A DNA stretch of 64,000 bases from a virus. Made by a program: the position numbers and the translations under genes. Positions 49,447-58,648 of the stretch are shown piece by piece (within the stretch, counting starts at the first letter, position 1; every line of letters starts with the position of its first letter). The stretch spans positions 1-64,000 of the IMG/VR virus record IMGVR_UViG_3300048088_000336; one strand, 5' to 3'. Under the pieces are notes generated by a model. It did no database searches. It had not been told where the DNA came from and saw nothing but the letters and a program-made list of their open reading frames with translations.

Positions 49447-49799
49447 GGAAACGGATCCAGCAGGGCACGTCCCGGGTGGTGTCAGCTCGCGACATTGTCG
49501 ACGACAATGACGCACCGCTGGTTGTCGAGGGGTGGCACGTGCACGGGGTGGCGCGGGCGAACCACTCCGAGGGGGCCCTGCTGGCGGAATGGTCGGACAC
49601 CCCCACTGGCGGGCAGGGGAGGGCAACGGCGGCGGGACGCACGGTGTCGCTGTTCATCACCCCGGAGATGTCGTCCGCGTGGGTGTGTGACCGGGTCGCG
49701 ATCCAAGCGAAGATCATCAATCCGGGCGACCCGGATGACCAGACCGAACGCATCATCGACGAAACCTACGACTTCGACCTGGAGGCAGTGTTCACGTGA
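49443..49799 (+). CDS. Hypothetical protein
   Basis: 118 residues, soluble and acidic, unknown function (HVHGVARANHSEGALLAEW). GTG overlaps the holin stop and the end overlaps the next gene. Confidence 0.65.
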   Translation: MRKRIQQGTSRVVSARDIVDDNDAPLVVEGWHVHGVARANHSEGALLAEWSDTPTGGQGRATAAGRTVSLFITPEMSSAWVCDRVAIQAKIINPGDPDDQTERIIDETYDFDLEAVFT

Positions 49800-50113
49800 C
49801 CGCCCCAACCCTGCACCGCGACTGGGTGTGCGCCAAAGGCTGCGGCTCGGCCGCCCGCACGGTCGATGACAAACTCCCGCACCACCGGTGCAAGCGCATG
49901 GCCGGACTGATGGTGCCCCTGATCATCGCCGGAACCAAAGCGAAGGTCGAAACAGTGCAGCGCGGCGACTACGTCGGCAACGACCTCGTACAACGCGATG
50001 CCGACGGCAAAGTGTGGATGTCCACCGTGGTCACCCGAGATGAGGGTCAGGACTGCACGGTCTACGCCCCTTGTGCGACAGCGACCGTAGACAGAGGGGA
50101 AGTGCAAGGGTGA
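49796..50113 (+). CDS. Small Cys/His protein
   Basis: 105 residues. A possible zinc site is formed by CAKGC and HHRC in the N-terminal 35 residues. Unknown function. It overlaps both neighbours by 4 bases. Confidence 0.65.
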   Translation: MTAPTLHRDWVCAKGCGSAARTVDDKLPHHRCKRMAGLMVPLIIAGTKAKVETVQRGDYVGNDLVQRDADGKVWMSTVVTRDEGQDCTVYAPCATATVDRGEVQG

Positions 50114-50433
50114 CCGACCACGAGCGGGAGCAGGCGCGGCGCGAGGCCGTAGCCGCCGTCCCGGTGCACGAGCGGCAAGTCGAGGCCGCGCAACAGCGCG
50201 TCGACGGGGCCACCGCGAAGATCGCGAAGTTCAACGAGCACGTCGAGGGCTTAACGGCTGACCTGACAGCGGCGCAAGAGAACCTCGCTACCGAGCAGGC
50301 GGACCTCCAGGCAGTGCGGGAACGCGCGGCGGAGGTTCTCGCCGAGGGTCCGGTCGCGATCAGCGGAATCGAAGTTCGGGCGGTCGCCGGGGTCGCTGGT
50401 GCCGTGGCTGAGGGCAAGGGTGGCGGTAACTGA
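50110..50433 (+). CDS. Small coiled-coil protein
   Basis: 107 residues, residues 3-80 one long charged helix (VDGATAKIAKFNEHVEGL and similar heptads), then a short Gly-rich end. Unknown function, perhaps a fibre or chaperone element for the next two structural genes. GTG overlaps the previous stop. Confidence 0.65.
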   Translation: MTDHEREQARREAVAAVPVHERQVEAAQQRVDGATAKIAKFNEHVEGLTADLTAAQENLATEQADLQAVRERAAEVLAEGPVAISGIEVRAVAGVAGAVAEGKGGGN

Positions 50434-50927
50434 TGGCATGGTCCGCGAGCAAGATTTTCCGGGCCTACCTGGCCGACGTGCTGGACAACACGACCGCCCT
50501 CGATTTGGGTTCGGACGCGTTCAAAGCCGCCCTCTACGACAACTCGATCACCCCCGATGAGAACGTCACCTCCGCGAACTCCGCCTACGGTGGCGCCGGT
50601 GTGTGGACCGCCACCGGCAGCGGCAGCGGCACCGCCCAGGTGTACCAGGCCGGGCAGTGGGCGCAGGCCGGTGTCGCACTGGGCAGCCCGGTCATCAACT
50701 CCGGCACGTCAGATGTGGTGTTCTTCGACGCCAACGACACCGCATCCGGGGCCGCCGCAACACTGAGCAACATTTTCGGTGCCCTGGTTTATGACACGAC
50801 CGTGACCACACCCGTCACCCAGCAGGGGATTTGTTTCAACTACTTCGGTGGCACCAACGCCGTCACCAACGGCACCTTCACCTCCGTATGGAATGCCCTG
50901 GGGCTCATGCGGATCACCATCACCTGA
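50433..50927 (+). CDS. Minor structural protein
   Basis: 164 residues, strand-rich and polar, with FRAYLADVLDNTTALDLGSD at the start and LGLMRITIT at the end. Proteins like this are frequent in actinophage structural regions; exact place in the virion is unknown. ATG overlaps the previous stop. Confidence 0.65.
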   Translation: MAWSASKIFRAYLADVLDNTTALDLGSDAFKAALYDNSITPDENVTSANSAYGGAGVWTATGSGSGTAQVYQAGQWAQAGVALGSPVINSGTSDVVFFDANDTASGAAATLSNIFGALVYDTTVTTPVTQQGICFNYFGGTNAVTNGTFTSVWNALGLMRITIT

Positions 50928-50965
50928 TCCGAACAAACAAGGGGTAGACGGGCGGGAGGCTGACG

Positions 50966-53900
50966 GTGGCTACCCGCCTGTACTTCAATAACACCGCAGC
51001 CCCTTACACCCCGACCACCATTCGGGGCACGTGGAGCGCCACTGGTAGTGCCGTCGCGAAACTCCTCGGCGCAGCGCACGATGCTGGTGCGCCGACCACC
51101 ATCGGGATCGCCGAAACAAACACATCAGCCACTTTCAACGTGCTGTGGGGACGGTGGATCTCCGCGCCCGCAGCGATCAGCGGGAACCTCTCCGGTGTTG
51201 TTTCCTGGGCGGTAGGCGTCAAAGAGTCGAGCGCCAGCGCACTCGACGTCCTACGGGTACACATCTATGTCACCACGGGCAGCAGTGACACCCCGCGCGG
51301 CACCCTGCTCACCAACTACACCGACACCGTCAGGTTCACCACCACCGCTGCCGGTATTTCATCGCTCGACGTAGCGATCAGCACCGTCGCGGTACAGGCC
51401 GGGGACCGCGTTGTCGTCGAAATCGGCTACGAAGCACAGAACACTTCAGCGACGTCATTCACCGGCACCATGAATTACGGCGGCAACCAGTTCTTCCGGG
51501 ACCTGGTTGCCGCCCAGTCCTCAGGAAGTCACGGCACCGACCCGGCCACCCGCTACGGATGGGTCCAATTCTCCGACCCGAACAGCGTCCTGGTCGCCGC
51601 CCCCACGGGCGCTGCGAACCGTTGCCCCAACCCGGCCGCAAAAACTTACCAGGACTTCTGGTCAACCGCCGCCAACACCACGGTCACACAGCCCGCCGAG
51701 ACCGGATTCAGTCGCACCACCGGATTGCACGTCGTCATTGGTACGGCAGGCGACCCGTCTATTCAACCCGCTGTGGTTCCGGCCGCCGCAGGGGAAACTT
51801 GGTCAACCTATTTCGAGGCGAAAGGGTCGGTCACCGCAGGGAACACCACAACATGCTGGCTGAACTTCCTTGACGCCCGAGGCAACTTCCTCACCCCCAA
51901 CCCTTCCCAAAACGTCACCCTATCCACCACCGCGCAAGCAATCACGTTCTCCAACTACACAGCCCCCACCAACACAGCCTATGTTGGCGTATCCCTTGAG
52001 GGCACCGCAGCGATTGGTGACACCTTCGACGTCACTTGCGTCCGCTACGACATCGCCGCCTCGATCGCCGCCTACGCCGACGGTGACACCACCGGCTGGT
52101 CGTGGGATAACGCCCTCACCGACGGCGACTCCCCCTCGCGGGCCCTGCCCGCCACCAATGCCAACGCCGGGAACGCCGCCGCCACGGCAACCGCCCAGAC
52201 TCCCAGTCCGGCAGTCGCCCCCGTTCCCACCGCGAGCACCGCGAACGCTGCTGCCCAGAACCCTGGCGGCGCGGCTTCCACTGGCGCGGGCGTGGGCGCC
52301 GGGAGCGCGGCAGCGAAATCCCCGAACCCCAGCGTCGCCCCCACGGGCGGGGCCGGGGCCGCCAGCGCGGCGGCGCAAGCACCCAGCGTGTCCGTGTTCG
52401 CCAACGCCGGATGCGCTGGCGCGACAGCCTCCGCCCAGAGCGCAACCGGCACAGTCGCCCCCACTGCCGGGGCCGGGGCCGCCAACGCGGTCGCGCAAGC
52501 CCTCAGTAGCACTGGCGCCGCCACCCCCACTGCTGCGGCAGCGACTGGCACCGCACCCACCCCGGCCGCGAACATCGCCGCGCCCGCTGGCGCTGCGACG
52601 GCCACCGCTGTCGGACAGTCCGCCACCACCCAGATCTCCCCCACTCCCACGGCGGCCGCCGCGACTGGTACGGCGCAGCAACCGGGTGGAACCGGCAGCT
52701 CCACCTCCACCGCCGCGACCGCCAGCGCAGCCGCGCAAACACCCACCCCTGCGGTAACGGCGCCCGCAGGAGCCGCCACCAGCACCGGTACCGCCCCGAC
52801 TCCCGCCGTCGCCGTGGCCCCCACCGCCACCGTCAGCACAGCCACCGGCGTGGCGCAGGGCGCGAACTCCACTGGCGCGACCACCGCCCAGGCCGCTACC
52901 GCCAGTGCGGCGGGACAGTCCTCAGCCGGAAGTGTCGCCGCGCCAGCGGGGGCCGCCACAGCGACCGCCGCCGCGCTGAACTCGGTCGGGGTTGTCGCCG
53001 TCAGCGCGGTGGCCGGGGTAGCTGGTGCGGGCGCGGCGGCGGGCAATGCCAGTACCACAGCCGCTGCTGGCGCCGGGTCGGCCAGTGCGACCGCGAGCGC
53101 ACCAACGCCGCGTGCGAATGTCGCCCCCACCGCCAGCGCGGCGACCGCCAGCGGAGCGGGCCTCAACGCGGTCGGGGTTGTCGCGGTGTCCGGGTTCGCT
53201 GGTGCCGCTGGGGCGACCGCTGCCGCGCAACCGCCCGGTGGGACGGTCACCGCGACGACGAGTGCGGCGGCAGGTACCGCGACGGCGCCCGCACCCACAC
53301 CGTCGATCGCCCCCACCGCCAGTACAGCCACCGGCAGCGGGGCAGGTTTGAACGCGGCCGGGGTCGTCGCGGTAGCCGCGCCCGCCGGTGCCGCTGGGGC
53401 GACCGCGTCCGCACTGAGCCCAGCACCGTCCATAGCGTCCACTGCGGGGCCCGCGTCGGCGACGGGTGCCGCTCTGACGGCCGCCGCGTCCAGCTCACCC
53501 ACGGCCACTGTGGCGGCAGCGACCGGGCGCGCCGAGGATCCGACCGCCACGATCACTGCTCACCCCGGTGCGGGTACGGCCACCGCCACCGCGTCGAATC
53601 CGGGCCCACTGGTCGCCCCGGTAGCCGGGACCGCATCTGCTACGGGTGAGGCGTTCGACCCACTCACCTCGACCGCGACGGTGACGTTCGCGGTCGCCGG
53701 ATGCGCGGGCGCCACCGCCAGTGCCGCCAACCCTGGTACGACCGTGACCAGTCTCGCCGGGACCGCTGCGGGCACCGGGACGGCGCCAACACCAGGTGGC
53801 GCGGTCAGTACACCGGCCGGGGCGGGAGCAGCCGTCGGTGCCGCCCTGGCGCCTACTGGAAGGGTCGGGGCGCAAGCCGGGGCAGCCACAGTCAACGCGA

Positions 53901-54487
53901 CAGGGAACACGCCCAGCGGAGACAGTGGAGCGCACTCCGGGGTTGCCAGTGCGACCGGCGCCGCACCCACCCCGACCCCACGCGTGCAGGCCGGGGCGAA
54001 TACTTCTGCCGCGACCGGGACCGCCGAACAACCGGCACCCGCCGTGGCCCCCCGTGCGGGTACGGCAACAGCCAGCGCGACGGCGCGCGATGGGGCACCA
54101 ACCTCACTGACGAACGCTCTCGCCGGGGTGGCGGGGTCGACCGCTACCGCGCAGCCGCCCGTCTCGGCCGTACGGGCACACGCGGATCTCGCGGCGGCAA
54201 TCGCCGCCGCACTAGCCGGTGCAGGCAGTGTGGGAGCTAATGCGGCGACCGCGTCCGCCCTGGCGGCGGCATTGGATGCGGTCGCGAAACTCAGTGTCGC
54301 CTGGCCGCCCCGCGCGGGCACGATCACGATCACTGGGGTGGCCCGTGGGGTGGTGACGGTGGCGGCGTTGGCCGCCGCTACCGTGACGGTGGAGACCGTC
54401 GGGGGCGGAAACATCGACATGATCGAAGTGGCCAGCGGTGACGAGCACGTCACCAGAGTGGCCAGCGGCGCGGGGACGCTGAACTGA
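50966..54487 (+). CDS. Repeat-rich surface fibre protein
   Basis: 1,173 residues. The first 390 residues are strand-rich binding-type domains (a jelly-roll-like part, then a second one near residues 215-375). Residues about 395-1,100 are over 35 imperfect 17-18-residue repeats of the type GxATATAxxPxxxVAPxA, very rich in Ala, Gly, Thr and Val. The last 70 residues are a separate cap ending VTRVASGAGTLN. The repeat should form a long solenoid or filament. GTG follows GGGAGG. Function probably adhesion; virion location unproved. Confidence 0.75.
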   Translation: MATRLYFNNTAAPYTPTTIRGTWSATGSAVAKLLGAAHDAGAPTTIGIAETNTSATFNVLWGRWISAPAAISGNLSGVVSWAVGVKESSASALDVLRVHIYVTTGSSDTPRGTLLTNYTDTVRFTTTAAGISSLDVAISTVAVQAGDRVVVEIGYEAQNTSATSFTGTMNYGGNQFFRDLVAAQSSGSHGTDPATRYGWVQFSDPNSVLVAAPTGAANRCPNPAAKTYQDFWSTAANTTVTQPAETGFSRTTGLHVVIGTAGDPSIQPAVVPAAAGETWSTYFEAKGSVTAGNTTTCWLNFLDARGNFLTPNPSQNVTLSTTAQAITFSNYTAPTNTAYVGVSLEGTAAIGDTFDVTCVRYDIAASIAAYADGDTTGWSWDNALTDGDSPSRALPATNANAGNAAATATAQTPSPAVAPVPTASTANAAAQNPGGAASTGAGVGAGSAAAKSPNPSVAPTGGAGAASAAAQAPSVSVFANAGCAGATASAQSATGTVAPTAGAGAANAVAQALSSTGAATPTAAAATGTAPTPAANIAAPAGAATATAVGQSATTQISPTPTAAAATGTAQQPGGTGSSTSTAATASAAAQTPTPAVTAPAGAATSTGTAPTPAVAVAPTATVSTATGVAQGANSTGATTAQAATASAAGQSSAGSVAAPAGAATATAAALNSVGVVAVSAVAGVAGAGAAAGNASTTAAAGAGSASATASAPTPRANVAPTASAATASGAGLNAVGVVAVSGFAGAAGATAAAQPPGGTVTATTSAAAGTATAPAPTPSIAPTASTATGSGAGLNAAGVVAVAAPAGAAGATASALSPAPSIASTAGPASATGAALTAAASSSPTATVAAATGRAEDPTATITAHPGAGTATATASNPGPLVAPVAGTASATGEAFDPLTSTATVTFAVAGCAGATASAANPGTTVTSLAGTAAGTGTAPTPGGAVSTPAGAGAAVGAALAPTGRVGAQAGAATVNATGNTPSGDSGAHSGVASATGAAPTPTPRVQAGANTSAATGTAEQPAPAVAPRAGTATASATARDGAPTSLTNALAGVAGSTATAQPPVSAVRAHADLAAAIAAALAGAGSVGANAATASALAAALDAVAKLSVAWPPRAGTITITGVARGVVTVAALAAATVTVETVGGGNIDMIEVASGDEHVTRVASGAGTLN
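52140..54260 (+). repeat. Degenerate tandem repeat encoding 17-18-residue units
   Basis: GC-rich period of about 51-54 bases within the gene at 50966, with GCN-ACN-GCN runs. Units differ enough that it is old or under variation, but some pieces recur nearly exactly (for example around 52980 and 53165). Confidence 0.7.
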
Positions 54488-54495
54488 GGTGGGGC

Positions 54496-54825
54496 ATGGG
54501 GGGTAAACACCGTCTCGGCGACCCCCCGCCACCGCACAAAATCCCTCGACTGGTGTGCATCTACTTCGGTGAACCGTGCGGGGAACCGTCAGCGATCCGG
54601 GACTGCCGCACCTGCGGTCGGCAACTCTGCGTCGCCATGCTCATGCTGCCCCTGGTTGAGGCCGGGGAACTCGCCCCCACCTGCCGGGCCTGCAACGGGG
54701 ACCGCCCCGTCACCATGCACCCCCTGGAGGAGGAATGGTTAACGGAGCGGGGACTCGCCGAGGAGGGCTGGGAGGAGATCAAGGCGATCAACGACAGCCT
54801 GAAAGCGCCGGAGATCAACCCGTGA
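54496..54825 (+). CDS. Small zinc-finger protein
   Basis: 109 residues with CxxxxC, CRTCGRQLC and CRAC, a probable treble-clef or zinc-ribbon fold, then an acidic helix. Unknown function. It is the last plus-strand gene and overlaps the convergent gene by 11 bases. Confidence 0.7.
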   Translation: MGGKHRLGDPPPPHKIPRLVCIYFGEPCGEPSAIRDCRTCGRQLCVAMLMLPLVEAGELAPTCRACNGDRPVTMHPLEEEWLTERGLAEEGWEEIKAINDSLKAPEINP

Positions 54826-55414
54826 CGTGCGTGATGACCTTGCCGGGGTCGTTGAGGTTCACCTCAGGGTGATCGGCCAACCAGGCGGCGCGAACATCAG
54901 TGGCGTAGGCCTTGAACGCCTCCCACGAGTACAGGACGCGCGGGGTCGGCGAGTTCACCTTCATAATCGCGACCGGGTCCGGGAAACCGGGACCCACCTT
55001 CCACCGGTGCAAAGTCCCCAGGGGGACCTCGGACAGGCGCTGGAGTCCGCGCAGGGAAGTGACCTGACGGCGGACCGCTTCCTCAGCGTCGATCAACGGC
55101 AGGTGGCGTAGTTCCTGGTTGACGTCGAACCGGGCGGCGCTGCGCTCGAAGTAGTCGGCGACCTGCTCCGGGGACCAGTAAGGGGTACCGGCGTGGTCGT
55201 AGGCGGGGCGGGCGATCTGCCGCAGCACACTGCGGTCCCCGTGCGCGTCGGACAGCATCGCGGTCGTGATGTAGCGCGGCTTCAGCCCGGTTTGGTCGGC
55301 GACTTCCTGCAAGGTCAGGGCGTCGTCGGGGACGGGGCCGGTGACGGTGGCGGCGTGCTGGCGCCACCGGGGAAGGCGCGCGTCGGGAGTGTTGTCGACC
55401 ACGGCGGCAGTCAT
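54815..55414 (-). CDS. DNA-binding protein with two HTH-like regions
   Basis: 199 residues. Two helix-turn-helix-like regions: LTLQEVADQTGLKPRYITTAM (residues about 33-53) and LQRLSEVPLGTLHRWKVGPGFPDP, the latter like MerR/excisionase winged helices. It could be a regulator or the terminase small subunit, which is otherwise not identified here. ATG overlaps the stop of the gene upstream (ATGA), so both are expressed from the promoter at 55868. Confidence 0.75.
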   Translation of the reverse strand: MTAAVVDNTPDARLPRWRQHAATVTGPVPDDALTLQEVADQTGLKPRYITTAMLSDAHGDRSVLRQIARPAYDHAGTPYWSPEQVADYFERSAARFDVNQELRHLPLIDAEEAVRRQVTSLRGLQRLSEVPLGTLHRWKVGPGFPDPVAIMKVNSPTPRVLYSWEAFKAYATDVRAAWLADHPEVNLNDPGKVITHVTG

Positions 55415-55848
55415 CCTTTTGCCTCTCGGATGCGGTGGGATTCGTTGGCGGCAGCAAGCCCGGTGAGGAACACGTGCCAGGCTCCGTCGGCGCGCAACAT
55501 TCCTGTGGTCACTTCAGTATCCCCGGCGTCATCGAGGCGCAGGGAGATCTCCACCATGCCGACGTCGACGACGTCGCCGTAACTCATCACCTTGTCCGAA
55601 GCAGTGATCCGCACAGACGCCGACGGCAGATCCACGGTGTCGCGGCGGGCGTAGAGCAGGGGATACCACGCGTGCGGGGCGATGACATGATCATATGCGG
55701 GCACGATCAGGGCGTCGGAGTTGGCGGCGGCGAGCACCGCGTCCACCAGGTCACTGATCGAGAAGATGGGCCTGTCACTGCCGTCGATCGTGGGTGCCTC
55801 GTCGAGCACTTTTCGGGCCGCCTCGATGGCGGCGGGTTTATCGAACAT
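55411..55848 (-). CDS. Hypothetical protein
   Basis: 145 residues, mixed helix and strand (PIFSISDLVDAVLAAANSD, VEISLRLDDAGDTEV). Unknown function. GAGGGGAG precedes the ATG and GTTCCG lies 25 bases upstream. Coupled to the DNA-binding gene. Confidence 0.75.
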   Translation of the reverse strand: MFDKPAAIEAARKVLDEAPTIDGSDRPIFSISDLVDAVLAAANSDALIVPAYDHVIAPHAWYPLLYARRDTVDLPSASVRITASDKVMSYGDVVDVGMVEISLRLDDAGDTEVTTGMLRADGAWHVFLTGLAAANESHRIREAKG

Positions 55849-55867
55849 GAGGTCTCCCCTCGGTAGT

Positions 55868-55886
55868 CGGAACGCTTAACACTCTA
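55868..55886 (-). promoter_or_regulatory. Promoter with GTTCCG leader element (gene at 55848)
   Basis: Minus strand: TAGAGT (55881-55886), 7-base spacer, GTTCCG (55868-55873), 19 bases before the ATG. TGG precedes the -10 box; no good -35 seen. Confidence 0.6.
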
Positions 55887-55926
55887 CCAGGTAGCGCCAA
55901 CCGCGCCCGACCACCGAAGGGCAACC

Positions 55927-56670
55927 TCAGGAACCGTGAACGCTGACCAGTCCGAACGATCTCACCGGCTTGGGCGCCAACCGGCGCGCGGTGCGGGACA
56001 GCGGCGACGCCTTGAGTTCCGTAGCCCTCCACGCCTCGTGCTTCTCCCCGAACTGCTGGGACACCGCCCCGTCCTTCATCACGATCAGATACCCGCCCGG
56101 GGTCATCGAAAACGGTGCCGTCAACTTCCCCAGGAAGTCGAACGGGCCCACTGTGGCGGCCGGGTCGAACCAGCGGGGCAGCACGAAGTTGCTCACCTGC
56201 ACCTGGATCCCGGACACCGGCACCGCGTAGGAGTCGGACTCGACCGGGTCACCTACTTCCTTGGCGATCGAGTGCACTCCGTCGACGTCGGAGTAGTCGT
56301 TGCAGAACGGGTCGACGAACGTCTCCAGCACCTCATGGGAGAGCACACTGGCCACTGACAGGGGCGCCGTGAGGGCGTTGCCGCCGTGAGTGAGCACGGG
56401 GCGGACGAACACTCGGCCGTAGATGATGTCGCCCCGGGCGATGTCGTGCCATCCCAGTGCCCCGGCCTGATCGGAGTCGTCGAAAACACCGATCACCCAG
56501 GAGCCGGGAGGGGCGGACGCCTCGGTCGGGGAATAGACGACACCAATCGGATTTTTACCCCATGCCGGTGACGCTTGGTAGCGCAATTGCCACGCTACGG
56601 CGCGGACCGCTAATTGAACATCCGGTGTCGACATCAAAGTGCTTCGATTCACTACCGTAATCAGGGTCAA
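55927..56670 (-). CDS. Metalloprotease-like protein
   Basis: 247 residues from TTG 56670, chosen because TAGGAG lies 7 bases before it. A zinc-protease-like motif SHEVLETFVDP (around residue 120) is followed by a second acidic site EVGDPVE and the segment VSNFVLPRWFDP. Proteins with this pattern occur in bacteria and phages and look like metallopeptidases; no substrate is known. It lies between TerL and the DNA-binding operon with a 157-base gap before it, so it may have its own promoter. Confidence 0.65.
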   Translation of the reverse strand: MTLITVVNRSTLMSTPDVQLAVRAVAWQLRYQASPAWGKNPIGVVYSPTEASAPPGSWVIGVFDDSDQAGALGWHDIARGDIIYGRVFVRPVLTHGGNALTAPLSVASVLSHEVLETFVDPFCNDYSDVDGVHSIAKEVGDPVESDSYAVPVSGIQVQVSNFVLPRWFDPAATVGPFDFLGKLTAPFSMTPGGYLIVMKDGAVSQQFGEKHEAWRATELKASPLSRTARRLAPKPVRSFGLVSVHGS

Positions 56671-56827
56671 CGCGGTACTCCTATTCGAGTGGACGAGCAC
56701 GCATCTGCACGTGCGCCGATCCCGCACGGGACTCTGGCCGGTGCCGCGCGGGGCTGCCGGTGCACGTGGTGCAAGGTAGCCGCCGACGGCACCAACACCG
56801 ACGGGACACCCGGGGACAAACCGGTCG

Positions 56828-58366
56828 TCAGGCAATCACCCGCGCGGGGTTCGGACCCTTCATGGCTAGCGCAGGCATTAGCCCTACCGCCGCCCACACC
56901 GCCGCGTCCAACTCGTTCGGCGACGTCTCATCCCCCGGAACCCAGGACGTGAACCCGTCCTCCACCCCCGGAATCCCCCCCACCAAGTGCGCCCGGAGCT
57001 GCTCGAACATGCCCGCCACCGGTTCCGCGCGGGTGCGCTTGCCGACACTGGCGTGCACCTTCTTGATCCGGGGCGTGCGCGCCTCGATCTCGGCCGCGAC
57101 CATCCGCAACATGGTTGTGCACAGGTCCCCGCCCTGGTTGGTTTCGATGACGATCGCATCGGCCGCCCAATCGTCGGCGACCTCGATCGCCCGGCGCGCC
57201 CACCGGCGCGGGGTACCACGCATCGTGGAGTCCTGAAAGAAGTACAGGTGCGGGCCCTCCACCAGGGCTTTGCTGCCCAACCAGCCGCGCATCGGCGCGG
57301 GACCGAGCCCGGCGACGACAATGCCGCACGCGTCGGAGGACTCCCCAGCGGTGACGCACGGGTCGACGCCGACGACGACACGGCGCAGGATCGGAACATG
57401 GTCACCGTCGAGGATGCGGGTGGCCTCGATCAACGCCTGGGTGACCAGCGCCCCCTCGACCTCGTCGAGCATCTCCCCGTCGAGTTCCTGCCGCCCGACG
57501 GTGGTGCCCTTGTACCGCAGTTCCATCTCTTTGAGGAATGCGGCGGAGAGGTTCGCTCGGTTCTCGAACGTCGACCCCGTGGTGATCGCGACAGCGGAGT
57601 CTTTGCGTTTCGCCCGGTCCAGTAGCTCCCGCAGGACGATCGCCGACCGGCGCGGCGTCGTCGTGATGATCATGCGGGGGTGTTTGCCGATTCGCAGTGC
57701 GGGAATCAGCGACTTGTCCCACAGTTCCTTCTGCTCCGGCCCGAATGAGGCGAGTTCATCGCACCACGCGCCGGACAGGTTGTAGCCACGCAACCGGTCC
57801 GGCGCGTCCGCACTGGCCAACACGATGCGGGACCCGTTGGTCAAATGAATGACGTAGTCGGACTTGTTGTAGGACTTCAGTTGCGGACCGAGCGCGGTGA
57901 TCAAACCCGAGGGGCCCTCGGTGCAGATCTTGCGAGCGTCCCCGAACGTCGGGGCGATCACCGCATAGTCGCCCCGGGTGGTCGCCGCCCACTCGGCGAG
58001 CATGTTGGAGCCGACGAACGTCTTGCCGAACCCCCGCCCGGCCATGATGATCCAATACAGCCATTCGTCGCCCTTCGGGGGAAGCTGCGACGGGCGCGCC
58101 GTCTTACGCCACGGGCGCGCCGGAAGCGGTTCGATCTCCCGCAGCGCGTACAGGCTCGGATGGGCTTCTTCCACCCACGTAGGGACCTCATCGAGGCCCA
58201 TCGCGCCCCAGTCGACACCGCGCCCGATCATCGGTGGGGCCAACACGTCAGCGGCCGTGGGTGCCGCTGGAATGGATTTGATCAGTGCCGTGGCGGCGGC
58301 GAAGATCTCCGCGTCAGCGTCAGCGGCGCCCATGCGGGAATAGGCGCCACGTTGGATGGTCGGCAC
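56828..58366 (-). CDS. terL: Terminase large subunit
   Basis: 512 residues. The ATPase has Walker A GRGFGKT (110-116) and Walker B AWCDE (Asp203, Glu204). The nuclease has Asp335 in VVGVDPCV, Glu408 in VIETNQGGD and Asp487 in NELDAAVWA, the three expected acidic residues. It pumps DNA into the prohead and cuts it. GTG 58366 is the longest start; ATG 58333 is possible. It is the last gene of an operon with nuclease and helicase genes, on the strand opposite to the portal, which is unusual. Confidence 0.93.
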   Translation of the reverse strand: MPTIQRGAYSRMGAADADAEIFAAATALIKSIPAAPTAADVLAPPMIGRGVDWGAMGLDEVPTWVEEAHPSLYALREIEPLPARPWRKTARPSQLPPKGDEWLYWIIMAGRGFGKTFVGSNMLAEWAATTRGDYAVIAPTFGDARKICTEGPSGLITALGPQLKSYNKSDYVIHLTNGSRIVLASADAPDRLRGYNLSGAWCDELASFGPEQKELWDKSLIPALRIGKHPRMIITTTPRRSAIVLRELLDRAKRKDSAVAITTGSTFENRANLSAAFLKEMELRYKGTTVGRQELDGEMLDEVEGALVTQALIEATRILDGDHVPILRRVVVGVDPCVTAGESSDACGIVVAGLGPAPMRGWLGSKALVEGPHLYFFQDSTMRGTPRRWARRAIEVADDWAADAIVIETNQGGDLCTTMLRMVAAEIEARTPRIKKVHASVGKRTRAEPVAGMFEQLRAHLVGGIPGVEDGFTSWVPGDETSPNELDAAVWAAVGLMPALAMKGPNPARVIA

Positions 58367-58375
58367 GACCGCAGG

Positions 58376-58648
58376 TTAGGCGGGGTGCGACTCCAGAGCG
58401 TCGTGACACGCGTCGAGGAGGTCCAACGTCGCGCGACCAACCCCCGGATGCTGCCAGGTGCCGAACGCTTCCGGCGTGATGTCCAGAGGGCTACCCAGGA
58501 CCGCTTCATAAAATCGGAACGCTGCGCAGTACAACGCCGCGCCCTGGCGGGTAATCGGAAACAACTCCGGCTTTATCGCGAGCACGGCCGGATCGACCTG
58601 AATCTCTCTGGTGACAAACGTTGTCGCAGTGCTGTCACCATGGGTCAT
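58376..58648 (-). CDS. Hypothetical protein before terL
   Basis: 90 residues, helical (LFPITRQGAALYCAAFRFYEAVL). Unknown function. Its place directly before terL makes a terminase small subunit possible, but no HTH is visible. GGGAG precedes the ATG, and it overlaps the nuclease gene by 14 bases. Confidence 0.65.
   Translation of the reverse strand: MTHGDSTATTFVTREIQVDPAVLAIKPELFPITRQGAALYCAAFRFYEAVLGSPLDITPEAFGTWQHPGVGRATLDLLDACHDALESHPA

Noticed and set aside
52072-53556. Minus-strand open frame of 494 codons in the repeat gene
   Set aside because: It is the mirror of the Ala-rich repeat; its Ala/Val/Pro product is a result of base composition.
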